From assembly GCA_002482415.1 (NCBI GenBank), contig DLFY01000096.1, forward strand, positions 12,791-24,288: a stretch of 11,498 nt of DNA, in the 5' to 3' direction. Shown piece after piece: positions 1-7,183 of this stretch (the stretch's first letter is position 1; each line of letters begins with the position of its first letter). The stretch is from Phycisphaerales bacterium UBA7708 (lineage in GTDB: Bacteria; Planctomycetota; Phycisphaerae; Sedimentisphaerales; Anaerohalosphaeraceae). The translations under genes were made by a program, and so were the position numbers. The notes beneath the pieces were generated by a model. It was not told the DNA's origin. It did not search any database and worked only from the letters and a program-made list of their open reading frames with translations.

Positions 1-366
1 GACCTTATATTCATCCCCCGGCCGCATCGGAACCAATTGTGCCGGTATCCGGCTGCCATCCAGCCGTCCCCAGGCCTGCAATATCTGGTTCAGGGAATCG
101 ATCGTGTTCGGCGGCGTCAACACCACCCCCGGCGTCATCTTTAAAAAATTCCGATGCGACAGGTAATACGCAATCCCCGCCGCATGGTCCATGTGCCCAT
201 GCGTCAACAGGATATTTTGAATCGGAATTATCTGATCCGGGGCCTTGCCGATGTCAAAACACACATCCAATTGAGGCATCCCAATAACCGATTCCTCACC
301 GGCCACGGAATACCCCTGCAAATCAAGACCATCCAACGTTATATGTGACAGATTATGACTGGACAT
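1..366 (-). CDS. RNase Z-like metallo-beta-lactamase-fold hydrolase, N-terminal part (cut by window edge)
   Basis: The reading frame is open from an ATG at 366 to the window edge and gives 122 residues. Residues 55-64 read THGHMDHAAG, the HxHxDH zinc-binding motif of metallo-beta-lactamase-fold enzymes. It is preceded by a strand ending in FDIG, as in tRNase Z. The order of segments (GYSVAGEES, CFDIGKAPDQ, ILLTHGHMDHAAG, NFLKMTPG, GRLDGSRIPAQLVPMRPGDEY) resembles the short plant tRNase Z (TRZ1) group, which cleaves the 3' trailer of pre-tRNA. From family knowledge, the remaining metal ligands and the C-terminal part should lie beyond the window. The start is supported by a GAGAGGTGAA Shine-Dalgarno sequence directly upstream. 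The gene diverges from the DUF434 gene. Membership of the fold is firm; tRNA processing as opposed to another hydrolase activity is inferred. Confidence 0.82.
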   Translation of the reverse strand, partial: MSSHNLSHITLDGLDLQGYSVAGEESVIGMPQLDVCFDIGKAPDQIIPIQNILLTHGHMDHAAGIAYYLSHRNFLKMTPGVVLTPPNTIDSLNQILQAWGRLDGSRIPAQLVPMRPGDEYKV

Positions 367-472
367 TTCACCTCTCAAAAAATGTTAACGGCTGCATAGT
401 AGGCTATCTTGCCTATCCTGTCAAATCTTTTTATTGCTTGCAGTTGTTCCCGCTGCGGATTACCATAAAACC
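367..472. other. Divergent intergenic region between the RNase Z-like and DUF434 genes
   Basis: This 106-nt gap holds the minus-strand promoter described separately. For the plus-strand gene I see no clear Shine-Dalgarno sequence. TACCAT at 461-466 sits 6 nt before the ATG at 473, with a poor TTGCAG 17 nt further upstream (438-443). If real, this would give an almost leaderless mRNA, but the -35 match is only 3/6 and I do not call it a promoter. No repeats or RNA structures stand out. Confidence 0.5.
396..424 (-). promoter_or_regulatory. Sigma70-type promoter for the RNase Z-like gene
   Basis: On the minus strand a perfect -35 box TTGACA (424-419) is followed by a 17-nt spacer and TACTAT (401-396), a 4/6 match to TATAAT. 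Transcription would begin near 389, giving a leader of roughly 23 nt with the GAGAGGTGAA ribosome binding site just before the ATG at 366. Box quality, spacing and position all fit. No start has been measured, and planctomycete promoters are poorly characterised. Confidence 0.55.
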
Positions 473-1219
473 ATGCCGGATACACGTTTACACAGAGGAA
501 AAGCCCCGGAAGATGACCACTTATTCGGCCCCCAAATGCTGGATTTGCTGGGCCGGGCAACGGCGGATTCGTCATTACTGCTGAGCCGGGGATATGCCGA
601 AAAAAGCACGCTGAAGCTGGTTGGAGACCGCTACAGCCTGACTGCCCGGCAGCGTGTCGCTGTCGGGCGATGTGCCTGCTCAGACCAACAGCTTGCTGTC
701 AGGAAGAAAAACCAATGCCCGACAGATTATATCCAGAACAAAACCCTCTTATTGGACGGCTACAATATTCTCATCACCCTGGAATCGGCCCTGAGCGGAG
801 GATATATCTTTCGGGGGCGCGATGGCTGCTTCCGCGACCTGGCCGGAATTCACGGAACCTATCGAAAAGTGACCGAAACCATTCCAGCCATCAAAATGAT
901 CGGGCAAGTACTGACAGAATTGAACCTGCAAAAGGCCGTCTGGTATCTGGACAGCCCCGTTTCCAATTCCGGCCGGCTGAAAACTATAATTCGCTCACTA
1001 TTCCAGAATTGTCCGTTTGAAAATGAGGTTCAATTAGTTCCCAATCCGGATAAAGAGCTTGCTGCGGCTGAGCACTGTATTGCCACCAGCGACAGTGCCA
1101 TTCTGGACCAGTGTAAGCAGTGGCTTAATCTGCCGCTCCTCCTGCTGAACTATCTTCAACAGCAGGGTTTATCCTTTCATCTCATTGATTTATCAACTAC
1201 AGGAAATCCAGCAGCATAA
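473..1219 (+). CDS. DUF434 domain protein with a possible PIN/NYN-like C-terminal domain
   Basis: The protein is 248 residues from the ATG at 473. A TTG 39 nt upstream is also in frame but lies outside the recognisable family start (RGKAPEDDHLF). Residues 8-70 match the DUF434 pattern: RG..PEDD.LF, LLSRGY.EKS.LKLVGDRY.LT.RQR. The second half (residues 90-240) corresponds to the companion domain I know as DUF5616, with LLLDGYNILITLESALSGG, FRGRDG, RDLAGIHG.YR and WYLDSPVSNSGRLK. LLDGYN, YLDSPVSNSG and IATSDSAIL place aspartates (D95, D160, D207) in strand-loop positions reminiscent of NYN/PIN-type ribonucleases. That is my inference; the family has no function I can name. No Shine-Dalgarno sequence precedes the start. 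The gene converges on gspD, and its TAA lies in the operon terminator's T-tract. Confidence 0.85.
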   Translation: MPDTRLHRGKAPEDDHLFGPQMLDLLGRATADSSLLLSRGYAEKSTLKLVGDRYSLTARQRVAVGRCACSDQQLAVRKKNQCPTDYIQNKTLLLDGYNILITLESALSGGYIFRGRDGCFRDLAGIHGTYRKVTETIPAIKMIGQVLTELNLQKAVWYLDSPVSNSGRLKTIIRSLFQNCPFENEVQLVPNPDKELAAAEHCIATSDSAILDQCKQWLNLPLLLLNYLQQQGLSFHLIDLSTTGNPAA

Positions 1220-1258
1220 AAAACTGCCCCGAAAACCGGATTCAGGCTTCGGGGCAGT
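1218..1258 (-). terminator. Rho-independent terminator of the gsp operon
   Basis: A perfect 11-bp inverted repeat (arms 1223-1233 and 1248-1258, ACTGCCCCGAA/TTCGGGGCAGT, 14-nt loop) starts 36 nt after the gspD stop codon. Read on the minus strand, the stem is followed by six T residues (1223-1218), the form expected of an intrinsic terminator. Read on the plus strand no T-run follows, so it is oriented for the T2SS operon. The T-tract overlaps the TAA of the convergent DUF434 gene (1217-1219), so the two transcription units share this boundary. Confidence 0.85.
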
Positions 1259-1294
1259 ACGAACTCAAAAAACAAGAGTGACTTGATTGAATCG

Positions 1295-4200
1295 TTAAAA
1301 CGCGTTTGGATCACTCATCATTATTCTTACTTTTTCGGCCAGATCATTAATAATCTGATCTCGCTGCTGAGAGTGCTGCTGGATAACCTCTTTGTGGTTG
1401 GCAGCCGAAGGCATTTCCCGACGCATGGTTTCATCAAACACATAAGGCGTCACAAAAACCAGCAGCTCTGTGTTAGACAGACTCTGCTTTGTATGTGTAA
1501 ACAATAATTCACCTACCAGCGGAATCTCACTGAGCAATGGAACTTTATTGACCACTTTGTTGTCATTTTGTTCCAAAATACCACCCAGCATAATCGACTG
1601 GCCGTCAGATACAATCAATCGGGTTGTGGTATCCAGATTCTTTCGAGGATACTGGGAGTTAATCAGGGTCAATAACTCCATTTCAGAGATATTCAAGTTG
1701 ATTGTCATATCGACTGCTTTTTCCGGCGTAATATTGGGACGCACCCGCAAGGTAATACCTACATTTTCATAGGTATAGGTCCGGGTGGTATTGCTGAGAT
1801 TCGAGTTGTCGGACTGTTCCCCTTCAATAAACGCAACTTTCTGGCCTTTGACGAAGATCGCCTCTTCGTTATCCTTGGTCCAGAGTGTCGGCTGGTTCAT
1901 GATTCGTCCCTTGGTTTTGGTAATCAGAAAATCCACCAAAGCATAGATATCCAGACTCGTATCCAGTTGCGTTCCATTGGGGCCGCTGAAATCCTCAATA
2001 TTTTCAAGAGCATTCAGGAATCGGGTTCCGTTAATTCCCACATCCCCGAAAGCCTGGGGATTGGAAGACAGCATCACACCCAGGCTACTGTTATCTTCCA
2101 GGTTGATTTCCACGATGACGACCTTAATCATGACCTGCATGCCGGGCTGATCCAGCGATTCAATCATCAGGGTAATATCGTCCACATACTCCGCCGGCGC
2201 CATGACCAATATGGCCTTGCTGCGCTGGACCGGCACAAAACGGACCTTGCCAATCAGATTGCTCGGAGGCAGTTGGTCATCAGTTCGCTGCTGACGGGTC
2301 CACCAGGGCGTAATCGCCGACGATGTCGTTTCAGATGCACTGACCGCTGCACCCTGGTTTTCCGCATCATAACTGCTTAATCCCTTGGCTGAACGTGGAA
2401 TCGTCGTCGGTGTTCCTGCTTCATTAAAGATTGAGTTCAACTGGTCACAGAGGGATTCGCAGTCGGCATATTTGAGCACAACCACATGCGGAACCTCCCC
2501 TCGTTCCTGCCCATCAAGCTGATTGACCAGACGTTCAATCACCTCGTATGCTTCGGGAATCTTGCTGATAACAATCAGTTTCTTGGTGTCGGGCACCGGT
2601 TCAAACGTCAATAATCCATACAGAGACCCCACGATTTTCTGCTTGGATTCGGTGGAATCCCCCAGCAGCATCCGCATCAGGTTGCTCGACCCGGTGCTGC
2701 TGTCTTCTGCACTGAATAGTTTATTGAGCAATTCGGCCATTTTCACCGGATCAGAATTCTGCAGCGTCAAAATACGGTATTGATCCCTCTGAATGTCCAG
2801 CGGGACATCCCATTCCTGTTCAATCTGCCGGGTAATTTTCTCCATATTGAGTTCCGACGCAATCACGGTCACCTGCTTTTGCGTGGGATAGGATATCACC
2901 TTGACTTCATTCTTCGGATCGGTACGAGTCCGGTTGTAGTCATAATAGTTATAAGAACGGCCTGTTGTGGCTGTCTGGCTGTATAAACCTTCAATGTTCT
3001 GTTTAATCTGATCCGGATCGGCGTGTTTGAGCTTGAAGGTTCGCTCGACAAAATAATCCCCGCTGGGCAGATCGATCTGGGCAATCATTTTCTCGACCAT
3101 GGTGCGTCCCTCTTCATCGCCGAAGATCACGATCTGCTTGGACGCCTCAAGCCCCTCGACCACAACCGGCGCCTTGCCTTTGACCGACGGCATGTCACGC
3201 AGGGTTCTGTTGATCATCGTAACCACTTCACCCACACTGGCATAAATCACCGGAACCACCGTCTGCTGGGGAGATGCAATCTCGGCCAGGTCCAGCTTCT
3301 GAACCCATTCGGCAATGCGCTTCATATCCTCGCGGTTGGCCCGGGCGATAATCCATCGCTGCTTGGTTACAGGGATCAAACGAATAGGCGTTGTCGTGCC
3401 CTGAATGACAACAGAAGTTAAGGTTTGCGTCTGAGATCGCGAAGAACCGCCGCCGGATCGCCCGGACTGCCCCTGCTGCGACTGCGGTTGGGAAGTCCCG
3501 CTTCCCGTAGTACGCGTTGCCTGTCGCTGGGCCTGATCGCTGAGTATCAGTTCCATCACGGAAACAATCTCTTCCGGATTGCCGTACTCCACTTCAAAAA
3601 CCTGCTCCACCATCTGATCGGATTCGGGAATATCCAGTTCCTTGATAATCTTTTCAATACGCAGCAGATTATCGACGGTATCAATCACCGCAACCCGGCC
3701 GGTATTCTCATCAGCCATCGCGTACCCGTGTTCGCCAACCAGAGGTTTAATCATTTCCACCAGGTTGCTGGGCCGGTAGTTATACATCTGGAACCACTTT
3801 TCAACCATGCTGGTCTTGTCCTGAACCCGGGCCAGCGGCTCATCCACCCCCAGGGTCGGTATCGCACCGAGCTTGGCCGTCAGAATGGGACGCAGGATAA
3901 TCCGCTGTTCCCCCTGGTCGGCAATCACCCCGCGCGACTGCAATGCCATAAATATCAATCCCAGTGCCTGGGCGCGGGTCACACGCTGCGGCGAATACAC
4001 CGTAATCCGAGTCTGCATAATCTCATCGGAAGACGGAATAATCGCCTTGCCGGTCCAGTCACCCAGCATTTTAATAATGTTTCGCATCTCTACGTTATTG
4101 AGATTCAGCGATTCCATCGGTTCATTGGGATCGCCCGGTGCTCCCATGGGTCGAATATCAAAACCCATACCGCGGGCAAACTGCTGTCCCCGCTCCATCA

Positions 4201-4492
4201 TGCGCTGCCGCTCTTCCGGCGTCATCGTTGAAAAATCGAACGAAAATCCGCCCCCTTGACCGCCGCCCATCCCTCCGCCTCGCCGACTTCCGCGTCCGAA
4301 ACGCCCTTCTTCCATGGGTCGCTGGTTCGGATCCACGGGACTCGGCAGGTTGGTATCCTGGGGGCGTTCAACAGCCGTCGGAACAGCAGGCGTATTGACA
4401 TCGTTCACTTCGGTCTGTGTTTCTGCGATAGTGATGCAGATCAGGGCTGTAATACCCGCGGCAATTCCAATACATACATTCTTCAGTTTCAA
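1295..4492 (-). CDS. gspD: Type II secretion system outer-membrane secretin GspD, extended form
   Basis: This is the outer-membrane channel of the T2SS, 1,065 residues against roughly 650-750 in typical GspD. A signal peptide spans about residues 1-24, followed by an Asn/Pro-rich stretch and a Gly/Arg-rich segment (64-83) ending in FSFDF and a TPEERQRMMERG helix. N0 covers about 126-205. Six secretin-N-type repeats follow, at about 229-288, 294-402, 410-475, 480-562, 571-660 and 667-781; the second contains a Gln/Ser/Gly-rich insert (319-361). The secretin barrel is about 784-1018, with VIVEINLED, NQPTLWTKDNEEA, GILEQNDN and the signature VPLLSEIPLVGELLF. A charged tail that may be helical ends the protein. 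The start is TTG at 4492, supported by AAGGAG 7 nt upstream, which also covers the gspC stop codon; the intergenic gap is 11 nt. It is the last gene before the terminator. Identity is very secure. Confidence 0.96.
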   Translation of the reverse strand: MKLKNVCIGIAAGITALICITIAETQTEVNDVNTPAVPTAVERPQDTNLPSPVDPNQRPMEEGRFGRGSRRGGGMGGGQGGGFSFDFSTMTPEERQRMMERGQQFARGMGFDIRPMGAPGDPNEPMESLNLNNVEMRNIIKMLGDWTGKAIIPSSDEIMQTRITVYSPQRVTRAQALGLIFMALQSRGVIADQGEQRIILRPILTAKLGAIPTLGVDEPLARVQDKTSMVEKWFQMYNYRPSNLVEMIKPLVGEHGYAMADENTGRVAVIDTVDNLLRIEKIIKELDIPESDQMVEQVFEVEYGNPEEIVSVMELILSDQAQRQATRTTGSGTSQPQSQQGQSGRSGGGSSRSQTQTLTSVVIQGTTTPIRLIPVTKQRWIIARANREDMKRIAEWVQKLDLAEIASPQQTVVPVIYASVGEVVTMINRTLRDMPSVKGKAPVVVEGLEASKQIVIFGDEEGRTMVEKMIAQIDLPSGDYFVERTFKLKHADPDQIKQNIEGLYSQTATTGRSYNYYDYNRTRTDPKNEVKVISYPTQKQVTVIASELNMEKITRQIEQEWDVPLDIQRDQYRILTLQNSDPVKMAELLNKLFSAEDSSTGSSNLMRMLLGDSTESKQKIVGSLYGLLTFEPVPDTKKLIVISKIPEAYEVIERLVNQLDGQERGEVPHVVVLKYADCESLCDQLNSIFNEAGTPTTIPRSAKGLSSYDAENQGAAVSASETTSSAITPWWTRQQRTDDQLPPSNLIGKVRFVPVQRSKAILVMAPAEYVDDITLMIESLDQPGMQVMIKVVIVEINLEDNSSLGVMLSSNPQAFGDVGINGTRFLNALENIEDFSGPNGTQLDTSLDIYALVDFLITKTKGRIMNQPTLWTKDNEEAIFVKGQKVAFIEGEQSDNSNLSNTTRTYTYENVGITLRVRPNITPEKAVDMTINLNISEMELLTLINSQYPRKNLDTTTRLIVSDGQSIMLGGILEQNDNKVVNKVPLLSEIPLVGELLFTHTKQSLSNTELLVFVTPYVFDETMRREMPSAANHKEVIQQHSQQRDQIINDLAEKVRIMMSDPNAF

Positions 4493-4506
4493 GGCTTATC
4501 TCCTTA
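4493..4506 (-). promoter_or_regulatory. Ribosome binding site that decides the TTG start of gspD
   Basis: On the minus strand TAAGGAGATAAGCC precedes the TTG at 4492. AAGGAG is a near-perfect Shine-Dalgarno core at a spacing of 7 nt and overlaps the gspC TAA. It supports TTG as the start, placing a signal peptide (MKLKNVCIGIAAGITALICI) at the N-terminus. Confidence 0.7.
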
Positions 4507-5235
4507 TTGCATGGGTTGTGTACGATTTCTTCGAAATTCTTCAAATGCCGCCCGACGCTCTTCCGGCGACATATTCATTATGCGATCCCGCATCTGGCCC
4601 AGTTCCTCATTGGACATTCTCCGGAAATCAAAGCCGCCCGGCCCGCCGCCCATCATCATCCCGGGAGGCCCCATGCGGGGTGCTTCCGGTACGGCAGGGG
4701 CTTCTCCGGGACGCGTCCCGGCAGACGGTTCAGCCCGTGCGGTTTCCCCGCGACGGCCAAAGCCCTGTCCCTGACCGCGGCCGCCATATTCAACCGCCAC
4801 ATCAAACGGACGCAAGACCTGTTCCTGATTCTGCCACGATATCCGGACTTCCGTAGGGGTTATTTCCAGAATTTTGGCTCCGTTGAATTCATCTCCGGTT
4901 CTTTTCCACTCTTCACCGAATAAGGCGTATTCTCCGAGAATCGCCAGGCATTGCGGAAGGGGCGGCGTTGCCGCGGGTCCGGCAAACAGACTCCGAGTTC
5001 GCATCGCATCCAGGGACTCATTTTTCGGCGGCGACGCTTCAGCAAACTGCTTTTCCATGGCCAGGTAGCGTTCAATGGCTTTGTCCACACGGTCGGACAG
5101 ACCTGAGATGGTAATCCCGTATGAAGCGACCACCCAGACCAGCCCGATGGCCGGGCACAGCCACAGATATCGGATAATCGTTTGTCCGACACTGCCGGCT
5201 GCCCAGTGTTTGATTTTATGCATAGTTCTTGTCAT
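4504..5235 (-). CDS. gspC: GspC-like inner-membrane protein with HR-like domain and Gly-rich C-terminal extension
   Basis: GspC links the inner-membrane platform to the secretin. The 243-residue protein has a short cytoplasmic N-terminus, one membrane segment (about 22-42, IRYLWLCPAIGLVWVVASYG), a helical stretch (47-66) and a small beta domain (94-143: LAILGEYALFGEEW, GDEFNGAKILEITPTEVRISW, QEQVLRPF) matching the GspC homology-region pattern 'L.G.......VG......KI..I....V'. No PDZ domain follows. Instead there is a Gly/Pro/Arg-rich linker (150-200), then GGFDFRRMSNEEL and a helix with MSPEERRAAFEEFRRNR. This tail resembles the mature N-terminus of the neighbouring GspD. The ATG overlaps the gspM stop by 4 nt (ATGA). 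In proteobacteria gspC opens the operon; here it follows gspM. The name rests on domain layout and position, as overall similarity looks low. Confidence 0.78.
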   Translation of the reverse strand: MTRTMHKIKHWAAGSVGQTIIRYLWLCPAIGLVWVVASYGITISGLSDRVDKAIERYLAMEKQFAEASPPKNESLDAMRTRSLFAGPAATPPLPQCLAILGEYALFGEEWKRTGDEFNGAKILEITPTEVRISWQNQEQVLRPFDVAVEYGGRGQGQGFGRRGETARAEPSAGTRPGEAPAVPEAPRMGPPGMMMGGGPGGFDFRRMSNEELGQMRDRIMNMSPEERRAAFEEFRRNRTQPMQ

Positions 5236-5792
5236 AAAACTTTTGCACTCCCTCGGAAGGTGGATACCGTAAACGTAAAATCCAGTTCCTGCCGATTTCT
5301 CTCGTCCACGCGAAGTGTCAGTTCTTCAACGCCGACATAATAAGGATTCTTTTTCAATTCCTCCAGCAGCTTGACCATCGCCGGAAACTGACACCGGCCG
5401 CGGCATTGCAGCATGATAACGCTTGAGGCATTGGGACCCGTCGCAGAGCCGGTCTGAAACTGAAAATTCTTGACCTGAATGCCCGCCTGCTGAATCTGTT
5501 TGGTCAACTGGTCCCGCAGAAGCTGAACCTGCTTGTCGGGTTCCACCGGCATCTCCAGCACCGGGACCGCCGCGGTCAGGCTTTTCAATTTCATGGCTTC
5601 CACGCTGCCTTCTTCGGCCAGCAGCATCGACAGATTCTGACGCTGCTGATGAAGACGGCTTCGAACCTGCCCGGCTTTCAGCAATATCGGCTCAGCGATC
5701 ACAAAGTAAACCACCATCAGCCCGCCTGTCACGGCACAAAAAATGGCTATCTTCCTTTCCCGCGGATTGAGTTTGTCAAGATATTTCATCAT
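5232..5792 (-). CDS. gspM: T2SS assembly-platform protein GspM (PilO-like fold)
   Basis: GspM partners GspL in the inner-membrane platform. The protein has 186 residues. A short cytoplasmic N-terminus holds LNPRERKI, the 'L.pRER' motif typical of GspM just before its single membrane segment (about 16-35). A likely coiled coil follows (about 40-62, GQVRSRLHQQRQNLSMLLAEE). The periplasmic ferredoxin-like domain is in the C-terminal half (about 82-186), with alternating beta and helix segments such as GIQVKNFQFQTG, FPAMVKLLEELKKNPYYVGVEELTL and LDFTFTVSTFRG. The start overlaps the gspL stop by 4 nt within ATGATGA, so either of two adjacent ATGs may be used. The Shine-Dalgarno sequence is weak, which suggests coupling to gspL translation. 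The family is well supported by motif and operon position. Confidence 0.88.
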   Translation of the reverse strand: MMKYLDKLNPRERKIAIFCAVTGGLMVVYFVIAEPILLKAGQVRSRLHQQRQNLSMLLAEEGSVEAMKLKSLTAAVPVLEMPVEPDKQVQLLRDQLTKQIQQAGIQVKNFQFQTGSATGPNASSVIMLQCRGRCQFPAMVKLLEELKKNPYYVGVEELTLRVDERNRQELDFTFTVSTFRGSAKVL

Positions 5793-7183
5793 GATCGCGT
5801 AAAATTCCTGTAAGCTAAGGTTATCGTAAACTGCACCTGACTTCGCCGTTCATCCAGCGTCGGAGAAATCAGCTTGACATCTTTGAAACAGGCCTGCTCC
5901 TGCAGTTTCTTGTGAAACGCATTGACCTGTTCAAACGAACGGGCCTTGGCGGCAATCCGAACCGGCTGGCCTTTCTTGAAGCTGATGCTGTCCAGCAGCA
6001 TATCCCTGTCCATACAGCTTCCAATCGCCGACAGCATTTCCAGCATATCCGGACGGGCCTTGGAGATTCGATCCCGCATCTGCTGACGTGCCAGAATAGC
6101 CTGCCCGGTGGTACCATGATAGTCCGCAGACAGGGCCTGCTCGATCGACTCCAGTTGCCTGGCCGATGTCCAGTAAATCCCGCCCAGCAGCAAAATCACA
6201 AATATCGCCGCCGCGGCAAGACCTCGAACCAGCCCTTTTTTATCCACCACGGCATCATCCATCGCTTCGGTCTTCGGCAGGCGGATAAAATCATACGCCG
6301 GCCCCTGCTCATCCAGAGCCGCTATGGCAAGACCAATCGTTTCCGGACGATTGCGGATTTCCGTCAGCTTATCCCGAATCCCCAGCGTCGAGATTTTATT
6401 GTCCGACAGGCGCCATCGCTGTACCGGCCGACCGCCCTGGGCCAGCTCCCGGCATAACGCCGCAGCGATGTCTTCTTCGCCGGTGATATAAACCGGAGTG
6501 CTTTTGGGCAGCTCCATCGTATCCAGCACCGCAGTCAAATCATGAGCGACCACTGTCGTCAAAGACAGGTCTTCCACATCCACCGCCGCCGCACGCACCA
6601 GCTTTTCCCCCTCGGAAACCGCCAGGATGCAGCTATGTCTGCGAATCTGAATCAGGGCACACTTTTCCGTTGTGCTCTCAAACACACCCGCCCATCCCTT
6701 GACCAGACCGGCGGCATCCGGCAGAATCGATTCCACCCGCCCCGGAACCACGTTGCACAGTTCCTGATAATAATTCTTCCGCACCACAGCCACGCACCCG
6801 TCCTGTGTGGCGCCATCCTGTCTGACCATCCGCCAGGTAAAGGCCGCCTGGGAAAGCGGCATCGGCAGCAGGGTCTCCGCCTGGGCATGAATAATCGCCG
6901 TCAGCCTGGCCCCCTCCACCTGGGGTGTCTTGAACGCAAAAAAGACCGTCTGCGTCGTATCGGCGCCGACACAGACAAGCGTTGTATCCTCATCCGGATT
7001 GGATTTGCCGCCGGATAGTTTGTCAATCTCGGACGCCAGCTTCGCCGCATCCGATACCGTAACATATCCGCCCATCCGGAAACCTGTCGCCGCTTTTTCA
7101 ACCAGGGTCAGTATCCATCCCGTATGATCCGCGGCCTTCAGGATGCCAATTGCTTTGGAATATTGTTTTGTCTCGTTATTCAA
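5789..7183 (-). CDS. gspL: T2SS assembly-platform protein GspL (actin-like cytoplasmic domain, one membrane segment)
   Basis: GspL recruits the GspE ATPase to the inner membrane. The protein has 464 residues. Residues about 9-300 form a cytoplasmic domain of the PilM/GspL actin-like type (QAETLLPMPLSQAAFTWRMV, then LPDAAGLVKGWAGVF, then IQIRRHSCILAVSEGEKLVRAAA). A membrane segment lies at about 317-337 (GLVRGLAAAAIFVILLLGG). The periplasmic part (338-464) has a helical stalk and a PilN-like ferredoxin fold (MLLDSISFKKGQPVRIAAKA, VQFTITLAYRN). The whole therefore corresponds to PilM and PilN joined in one chain, as usual for GspL. The start codon is TTG, overlapping the gspK stop as TTGA, with GAGGGAG about 8 nt upstream supporting the choice. 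It overlaps gspM by 4 nt downstream. Confidence 0.9.
   Translation of the reverse strand: MNNETKQYSKAIGILKAADHTGWILTLVEKAATGFRMGGYVTVSDAAKLASEIDKLSGGKSNPDEDTTLVCVGADTTQTVFFAFKTPQVEGARLTAIIHAQAETLLPMPLSQAAFTWRMVRQDGATQDGCVAVVRKNYYQELCNVVPGRVESILPDAAGLVKGWAGVFESTTEKCALIQIRRHSCILAVSEGEKLVRAAAVDVEDLSLTTVVAHDLTAVLDTMELPKSTPVYITGEEDIAAALCRELAQGGRPVQRWRLSDNKISTLGIRDKLTEIRNRPETIGLAIAALDEQGPAYDFIRLPKTEAMDDAVVDKKGLVRGLAAAAIFVILLLGGIYWTSARQLESIEQALSADYHGTTGQAILARQQMRDRISKARPDMLEMLSAIGSCMDRDMLLDSISFKKGQPVRIAAKARSFEQVNAFHKKLQEQACFKDVKLISPTLDERRSQVQFTITLAYRNFTRS

Noticed and set aside
3425..4231. Long open frame (268 codons) on the plus strand opposite gspD
   Set aside because: It is antisense to a secretin with clear domains. 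The translation is His/Arg/Asn-rich without recognisable motifs, and no ribosome binding site is seen.
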